Shown: positions 6,253-9,480 of the stretch, piece by piece
Layout: each line of letters opens with the position of its first letter
Numbering within the stretch: position 1 is the stretch's first letter
Assembly: GCA_017458025.1 (NCBI GenBank)
Contig: JAFTGG010000259.1
Span: forward strand, 1-9,480
Length of the DNA stretch: 9,480 bases
Origin: Oscillospiraceae bacterium
GTDB lineage: Bacteria > Bacillota > Clostridia > Oscillospirales > Oscillospiraceae
Direction: 5' to 3'
The notes under the pieces: generated by a model
Databases searched by the model: none
What the model was told of the DNA's origin: nothing
The model's input: only the letters and a program-made list of their open reading frames with translations
Made by a program: the position numbers and the translations under genes

Positions 6253-7449
6253 TTATCCGCCGTAGGAGCTGCTGTTCACAAAGCTCAGGAACTCATTGTA
6301 GGTTGCGAAGAAGTGGTGCGCGCCGTCCGTGCCGAGGGCGTAGAAGTAGAAGCCCGTCTGCGCCGGTTCGAGCGCCGCCTGAATGGACGCGATGCCAGGA
6401 TTCGCGATCGGCGTGGGCGGCAGGCCCTGGTGAATATGCGTGTTGTAGGGCGTGTCGATCTCAAGGTCGGAGCGTGTCAGTTGGCCGGTGTAGCGGTCGC
6501 CGAGGCCGTAGATCTGGGACGCGTCGATCTGGAGCAGATACGCCGTCTCGCCCGCATTGCTCAGGCGGTTGTAGATGACGGACGCAATGTTCGCGCGGTC
6601 GTGGCCGTCGGTCTCCTTTTCGATGAGCGAGGCGATGGTGACGACCTGCGAGAGCGTGTAGGGCGAGTTTTCGATCGCTTCCTCCAGCGTCTCGTCGGAA
6701 AGCTTCGCTTCAAAGTTGCTCAACATTCTGCCGAGCGCCGTCGCCGGATTGCCGCCGACGTAGAACTCGTAGGTGTCGGGGAACAGATAGCCCTCCAAAC
6801 GCGTGATGTCGCCTTTGCCGCCGGTGATGAACGCGTAGTCGAAGTCGTAGTTCTTCGCCGCGTCGGTCAGCTCCTCCTCGGTGTTGACGCCGTACTCCGC
6901 CATCAGCGCGATGGTCTGCCGCACCGTCAGGCCCTCCTTAAAGGTGACGCGCACCGTTTCGGACGTGAGCGAGCCGCTGCTGCTGCGCATACCGTTGATG
7001 AGCGCGCTGTAATCCATCGTGGTGTTGAGCTCGTGCGCGCCGATGCCGATCTTGTCCTCGGCGTGGGCAACCTTGCCAAAGAGCTTGAAAAACCACTTGT
7101 ACTCGATGAGCCCCTCGTCTTTGAGCTTGTCGGCGACGGTATCGAGGTCGTCGTCCTTGGTGACCGTGACCGTCGCGGTCACCGGCTCCTTGTTGAACGC
7201 GGCGAAGTCGTTCGCGAGCAGCCAGCCCACGCCCGAGAGCGCCAGCGACGCGACGATGACAAAAATCACCCACAGCAGTGTGCGCAGGAAGAAGCGGCGG
7301 ATACGGCCCTTGCGCCGGAGCTTCTCCTTTTGGGCGGGCGTCAGTTGCCGCCTTCCGCCGCCCTGCGCCGCCGCGCGGCGGCGCGCGTCCTCCTCGCGAA
7401 CGCGCTGCGTGTCATATCGAGCGGTATGGTACTGTCTTTCGTCGCTCAT
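6253..7449 (-). CDS. mltG: Endolytic murein transglycosylase MltG
   Basis: The product is a 398-residue membrane-anchored enzyme that cleaves nascent peptidoglycan glycan strands internally and sets strand length. The N-terminal 50 residues are polar and strongly basic (cytoplasmic). One transmembrane helix follows at about 54-77, then a LysM-like subdomain (about 90-160) and the YceG catalytic domain outside the membrane. Conserved landmarks are EGYLFPDTY (219-227), IASLIEKET with the catalytic Glu at E277, and NTHIHQGLPPTPIANPGIASIQAAL (336-360). The C-terminal HHFFATYNEFLSF segment is also typical. The ATG at 7449 has AGGAG at 7460-7456 with six bases between. The gene is first in a two-gene unit with U32. 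I could not identify a convincing SigA promoter in the 94 bases upstream. The divergent miniprotein gene begins on the other side of that gap. Confidence 0.96.
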   Translation of the reverse strand: MSDERQYHTARYDTQRVREEDARRRAAAQGGGRRQLTPAQKEKLRRKGRIRRFFLRTLLWVIFVIVASLALSGVGWLLANDFAAFNKEPVTATVTVTKDDDLDTVADKLKDEGLIEYKWFFKLFGKVAHAEDKIGIGAHELNTTMDYSALINGMRSSSGSLTSETVRVTFKEGLTVRQTIALMAEYGVNTEEELTDAAKNYDFDYAFITGGKGDITRLEGYLFPDTYEFYVGGNPATALGRMLSNFEAKLSDETLEEAIENSPYTLSQVVTIASLIEKETDGHDRANIASVIYNRLSNAGETAYLLQIDASQIYGLGDRYTGQLTRSDLEIDTPYNTHIHQGLPPTPIANPGIASIQAALEPAQTGFYFYALGTDGAHHFFATYNEFLSFVNSSSYGG

Positions 7450-7483
7450 GGCAATCTCCTAAAAAAAATTCGGGCGGTCAGGC

Positions 7484-7509
7484 TCCTATTTCGCATCTTT
7501 CGCATAGGA
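7484..7509. repeat. Inverted repeat with nested direct repeats in the mltG/miniprotein divergent gap
   Basis: TCCTAT (7484-7489) and ATAGGA (7504-7509) are inverted copies. Between and overlapping them TTTCGCAT occurs twice (7489-7496 and 7498-7505), nine bases apart. The element lies in the only intergenic space between two divergent genes and could be an operator. CATAGGATA at 7503-7511 also resembles the -10 pattern CATAnnnTA of late sporulation sigma factors. No good -35 element accompanies it, so this is a weak suggestion. The rest of 7450-7543 holds the mltG ribosome binding site, an A-tract at 7461-7468 and the miniprotein ribosome binding site. Confidence 0.35.
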
Positions 7510-7543
7510 TAGAGCAGAAAGCGAAAAGTGAGGTGAACACCAA

Positions 7544-7666
7544 ATGTGCTGGAACAACAATAACTGCTCCTGCCTGATCATCGTGCTGATCATCATTCTG
7601 CTGCTGTTCGGCTGCGGCTGCAACAACAACAGCGTGGCAGGCGTCAGCGACAACTGCGGCTGCTGA
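7544..7666 (+). CDS. Cys/Asn-rich single-pass membrane miniprotein (40 aa), function unknown
   Basis: The ORF encodes 40 residues. It starts MCWNNNNCSC, continues as a very hydrophobic helix LIIVLIIILLLFG (residues 11-23), and ends CGCNNNSVAGVSDNCGC. Seven cysteines flank the helix on both sides and one more pair ends the protein region, in a polar Asn/Gly/Ser context. The start is strongly supported by GAGGTGA (7530-7536), which matches the 16S anti-Shine-Dalgarno over seven bases with a seven-base gap to the ATG. A clean intrinsic terminator follows 25 bases after the stop. Together these indicate a genuine monocistronic gene. I do not recognise a named family with confidence. The overall plan, a short polar head followed by a helix and a Gly/Cys tail, loosely recalls small YjcZ-type sporulation or coat proteins and other Cys-rich miniproteins of Clostridia. 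A lipoprotein is unlikely because no basic N-terminus or lipobox precedes the cysteines. It was missed by size cut-offs because of its length. Confidence 0.8.
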   Translation: MCWNNNNCSCLIIVLIIILLLFGCGCNNNSVAGVSDNCGC

Positions 7667-7691
7667 GCGCAGCAACCTTCTGTGAAGAGTC

Positions 7692-7713
7692 GGGACGCGC
7701 CGCGTCCCCTTTT
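7692..7713 (+). terminator. Intrinsic terminator after the miniprotein gene
   Basis: GGGACGC (7692-7698) and GCGTCCC (7702-7708) form a perfect 7-bp GC-rich stem with loop GCC. CTTTT follows. It lies 25 bases after the TGA at 7664-7666 and should end the miniprotein transcript. Confidence 0.8.
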
Positions 7714-7763
7714 CACCGCATATAGACGGGACAAGCCCTATAGAAGCTCCTTCGTCCGGCGGT

Positions 7764-7785
7764 AAAATCAAAGCGTCGGCTTTGA
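7764..7785 (-). terminator. Probable intrinsic terminator downstream of tmk
   Basis: On the minus strand TCAAAGC (7785-7779) pairs with GCTTTGA (7774-7768) around CGAC, and TTTT (7767-7764) follows directly. The stem is only 7 bp and moderately stable, but it sits just after the tmk stop codon where the tagA-tmk transcript should end. It faces the plus-strand terminator of the miniprotein gene. Confidence 0.6.
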
Positions 7786-7789
7786 GCGC

Positions 7790-8452
7790 TTATAAAAGCG
7801 TTAAAACGCTTTTATAGATCTCCTCGCTGATGTCCTCGATGCTCCGCACCTCTCCGCCGCGGGAGCAGTCGACATAGCGCCAGCCGTAATCGGCCGCCAG
7901 CTCCCCGCCCGCCTCGCGGCAGGCACGGAGGTATTGCTCGTCCCGCTCGTGGATATCGGCGCCGGTGTTCGTTTCCGCTTCACGGCGCCGCATCATGCGC
8001 TCGGTCAGCTCCGTCGGCACATCCAGATAAAACACCGCCGCCGGCTCGGGAAGCCCGAGCAGCCTGTACTCAAAGTCAAAAAGCCAATCGAGAAAAGCCC
8101 TGCGTTCCGCGCGCGGCAGCTTCGACGCCTGATGCACGGCGTTGGAGGTCGTGTAGCGGTCGGCGATCAGCACGCCGCCATTCTCATAGTAGCCGCCCCA
8201 GAATTGCTTGTACGAGCAATAGCGGTCGACCGCGTAAAAGGTCGAAGCGGCGTAGGCATTCACGTCGTCGGGCCTTGCGCCCAGCGCGCCGCTGAGATAC
8301 AGCTCCACCGCCGCGGCCGATTTCTCTCCATAACGCGGAAACGTCAGCGGCATGCAGTCAACGCCGTCACGGCGCAGACGTTCCAGCAGCAGCTTCGACT
8401 GCGTCGCCTTGCCGGAGCCGTCCGTTCCCTCGAATACGATCAGCTTACCCAT
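7790..8452 (-). CDS. tmk: dTMP (thymidylate) kinase
   Basis: The 220-residue product phosphorylates dTMP to dTDP in the cytoplasm. The P-loop region reads FEGTDGSGKATQSK (residues 7-20). It is followed by the nucleotide-binding FPRYG (38-42), the DRY motif at 98-100 (ADRYTTSN) and YLDVP (142-146). An Arg-rich LID segment RMMRRREAE lies around 152-160. Length and order fit thymidylate kinase. The residue after the P-loop Lys15 is Ala16, where Ser/Thr is usual, and Thr17 follows. I believe related clostridial proteins share this, but cannot check. I chose the ATG at 8452 over a GTG at 8458, because AAGGAG at 8466-8461 is eight bases from the ATG but only two from the GTG. The ribosome binding site lies inside the end of tagA, whose stop is two bases before this start, indicating translational coupling. 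The stop codon is part of a palindrome. Confidence 0.92.
   Translation of the reverse strand: MGKLIVFEGTDGSGKATQSKLLLERLRRDGVDCMPLTFPRYGEKSAAAVELYLSGALGARPDDVNAYAASTFYAVDRYCSYKQFWGGYYENGGVLIADRYTTSNAVHQASKLPRAERRAFLDWLFDFEYRLLGLPEPAAVFYLDVPTELTERMMRRREAETNTGADIHERDEQYLRACREAGGELAADYGWRYVDCSRGGEVRSIEDISEEIYKSVLTLL
7791..7816. repeat. Perfect 12-bp inverted repeat across the tmk stop codon
   Basis: TATAAAAGCGTT (7791-7802) and AACGCTTTTATA (7805-7816) are perfect reverse complements separated by AA. The repeat covers the last eight or so codons of tmk and two bases of its stop. It can form an AT-rich hairpin in either strand, with the T-run inside the stem. It may help protect or end the tmk mRNA together with the hairpin at 7768-7785. 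Confidence 0.7.
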
Positions 8453-8454
8453 TG

Positions 8455-9165
8455 TCACTTCTCCTTAGCCACATGCGCCAAAAACAGCGGCAGCTTCATC
8501 ATGCGCCCGAAACGCGAGGGATTTTTCAATAATCGATAGAACCATTCAAGATTATGGTTGACATAAAACGAAGGCGCCCGCTGCGCCACGCCCGCGAATA
8601 CATCGAGCGAACCGCCCAACCCGAGCATCAGTCTACAGCCCGACGCCTCACCGTATTTCGCCATAAACTTCTCCTGCTTCGGCGCGCCAAGGCAGATAAG
8701 CGCCATATCCGCGCCGCTTTCGCGGATTGCCGCGGCAGCCGCCGCGTCGTCTTTAAAATAGCCATCTTTCGTTCCCGACACAATAAGTCCATCAAAGCGC
8801 TGTCTGAGGTTTTTCGCCGCCTGCTCGGCGACGCCCGGCTTCGCGCCCAAAAAATAGACCGATTTCCCGCTATTGGCACAATATTCTATCATGCCCGTGC
8901 CAAATTCGATGCCCGGAACCCGCTCCTTGAGCGGGGTCTTCAACATTTTCGCGCCGTAGACGACGCCGATGCCGTCCGGCAGCACGAGGTCGGCGCCGTT
9001 GACCGCCGCCATCGCCTCCGCGTCCGCGCGGCATGCCTCGACGATCTCCGGATTCGGCGTCACAACATAGTGCGCGCCTTCGCTCTCCAGCAGCTCCGCG
9101 CCGCGCGCGAGCGCCTCCGCCATCGTTACGTTGTCAAAGCCGACGCCCAATACATTGATCCGCAT
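8455..9165 (-). CDS. tagA: TagA/WecG/CpsF-family (GT26) glycosyltransferase
   Basis: The product has 236 residues, the usual size for this family. Family motifs in order are TPNPEIV (36-42), LPDGIGVVYGAKML (62-75), YFLGAKPGVAEQAA (104-117), GAPKQEKF (160-167) and LGGSLDVFAG (183-192). Next come RAPSFYVNHNLEWFYRL (196-212) and the C-terminal basic segment with R218 and R221. T36 and D64 correspond to the active-site Thr/Asp described for TagA. TagA/WecG enzymes add ManNAc or ManNAcA from a UDP donor to undecaprenyl-PP-GlcNAc at the inner membrane face, early in teichoic acid or other glycopolymer synthesis. The exact sugar cannot be decided here, so the symbol is a family-level choice. The C-terminal tail is likely the membrane-docking appendage. 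AGAGGG lies six bases before the ATG at 9165. It is the first gene of a unit with tmk and carries the tmk ribosome binding site in its final codons. Confidence 0.93.
   Translation of the reverse strand: MRINVLGVGFDNVTMAEALARGAELLESEGAHYVVTPNPEIVEACRADAEAMAAVNGADLVLPDGIGVVYGAKMLKTPLKERVPGIEFGTGMIEYCANSGKSVYFLGAKPGVAEQAAKNLRQRFDGLIVSGTKDGYFKDDAAAAAAIRESGADMALICLGAPKQEKFMAKYGEASGCRLMLGLGGSLDVFAGVAQRAPSFYVNHNLEWFYRLLKNPSRFGRMMKLPLFLAHVAKEK
8461..8466 (-). promoter_or_regulatory. Ribosome binding site of tmk inside the tagA 3' end
   Basis: AAGGAG on the minus strand encodes the penultimate Lys-Glu of TagA (AAG-GAG-AAG-TGA) and is eight bases from the tmk ATG at 8452. It decides the tmk start against the in-frame GTG at 8458. 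It also implies that ribosomes finishing tagA help start tmk. Confidence 0.85.
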
Positions 9166-9199
9166 CGCATTCCCTCTGTTTGTAGGATTTCAACTTGGT

Positions 9200-9228
9200 A
9201 TTATACCATATCTTGTATGCGCGGTCAA
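9200..9228 (-). promoter_or_regulatory. SigA-type promoter of tagA-tmk
   Basis: On the minus strand TTGACC (9228-9223) and TATAAT (9205-9200) are separated by exactly 17 bases. Transcription would start near 9193, giving a leader of about 28 bases before the tagA ATG. The -35 box contains the TGA stop of the upstream DMT gene (9227-9225). Confidence 0.9.
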
Positions 9229-9480
9229 CTTTTGATCGGCTCTTTTTTCTTCTCCGGCAGTTGCACCAACACCACCGCGCAGAGCATCAGCGCACAGCCG
9301 AGGTACTCGCGCATCGTCAGGCGCTCGTGCAGCAACAGCGCGCCGCTGACGACCGCGAAGAACGACTCAAGGCTCAGCAGCAGCGACACGACCGTCGGAT
9401 CGCCGTCCTTCTGCGCGACGATCTGGAGCGTATAGCCCAGCGCGCCCGAGATGAGGCCCGTATAGAGCAGAAACGGCAGG
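9225..9480 (-). CDS. EamA/DMT-superfamily permease, C-terminal part only
   Basis: Only the last 84 residues are in the window; the 5' part lies beyond position 9480. The visible stretch begins in a hydrophobic segment, LPFLLYTGLISGALGYTLQ. It continues QIVAQKDGDPTVVSLLLSLESFFAVVSGALLLHERLT and ends with the helix GCALMLCAVVLVQL and a polar tail EKKKEPIKS. SLxLSLES...GxLLLxExL is the end of the second EamA repeat, so this is a metabolite transporter of unknown substrate. It is a different subfamily from the permease at 3383-4330, as its C-terminal motifs differ clearly. The stop lies in the -35 box of the tagA promoter and there is no hairpin between the genes, so some read-through into tagA is likely. 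Confidence 0.92.
   Translation of the reverse strand, partial: LPFLLYTGLISGALGYTLQIVAQKDGDPTVVSLLLSLESFFAVVSGALLLHERLTMREYLGCALMLCAVVLVQLPEKKKEPIKS

Noticed and set aside
5055..6578. Plus-strand open frame of 507 codons across U32 and mltG.
   Set aside because: Shadow of two well-recognised minus-strand genes. It crosses their junction and has no recognisable domains.
6196..7512. Plus-strand open frame of 438 codons antisense to mltG.
   Set aside because: Composition typical of an antisense shadow, no motifs, and the minus-strand MltG is complete with its catalytic Glu.
8554..9435. Plus-strand open frame of 293 codons over tagA and the DMT fragment.
   Set aside because: It crosses two real genes and a promoter on the other strand and has no coherent domain.
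1..9480. Search by eye for CRISPR arrays, insertion sequences, prophage or defence genes, toxin-antitoxin pairs and tRNA genes.
   Set aside because: No regularly spaced repeats, transposase or integrase motifs, target-site duplications or tRNA cloverleaf were found. All large genes are ordinary cellular functions.

Overview
The window looks like chromosomal housekeeping DNA from a high-GC member of the Clostridia, probably a gut Oscillospirales-type organism. Three things suggest this. AlaRS expression is controlled by a T-box leader, a device mostly of Firmicutes. An mltG gene is followed directly by a U32-family gene, as in the yrrL-yrrO region of Bacillus. Ribosome binding sites are AGGAG-like and the promoters are SigA-like, while the coding DNA is GC-rich with GC-rich third positions. 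The assignment below class level is inference. I see no phage, insertion sequence, CRISPR array, tRNA or rRNA gene.

Layout, left to right. Positions 1-3307 (minus strand) hold one transcription unit: a perfect-looking SigA promoter, a T-box leader ending in an intrinsic terminator, alaS, then hinT, which runs off the left edge. A divergent promoter at 3325-3353 drives an EamA/DMT permease (3383-4330, plus strand). This permease overlaps tail to tail by 4 bp with a TRIC/YadS-type membrane protein gene (4327-4956, minus). A GC-rich hairpin at 4981-5012 separates that gene from the minus-strand pair mltG (6253-7449) and U32 (5031-6251), which are joined by a single base and are probably translationally coupled.

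Positions 7544-7666 encode a 40-residue Cys/Asn-rich single-pass membrane miniprotein on the plus strand with a strong ribosome binding site and its own terminator. To its right, tagA/wecG (8455-9165) and a dTMP kinase gene (7790-8452) form a tightly coupled minus-strand pair driven by a strong SigA promoter. The -35 box of that promoter overlaps the stop codon of a second, truncated DMT permease (9225-9480).

Functionally, alaS with its T-box senses uncharged tRNA-Ala. MltG trims nascent peptidoglycan glycan strands, and TagA/WecG acts on undecaprenyl-linked glycopolymer precursors. Tmk makes dTDP, and the U32 protein is most likely a tRNA or rRNA hydroxylation enzyme. The least explained items are the miniprotein, the Ala residue in the Tmk P-loop where Ser/Thr is usual, and the atypical GC-rich T-box stem I. 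I found no convincing new multi-gene system.
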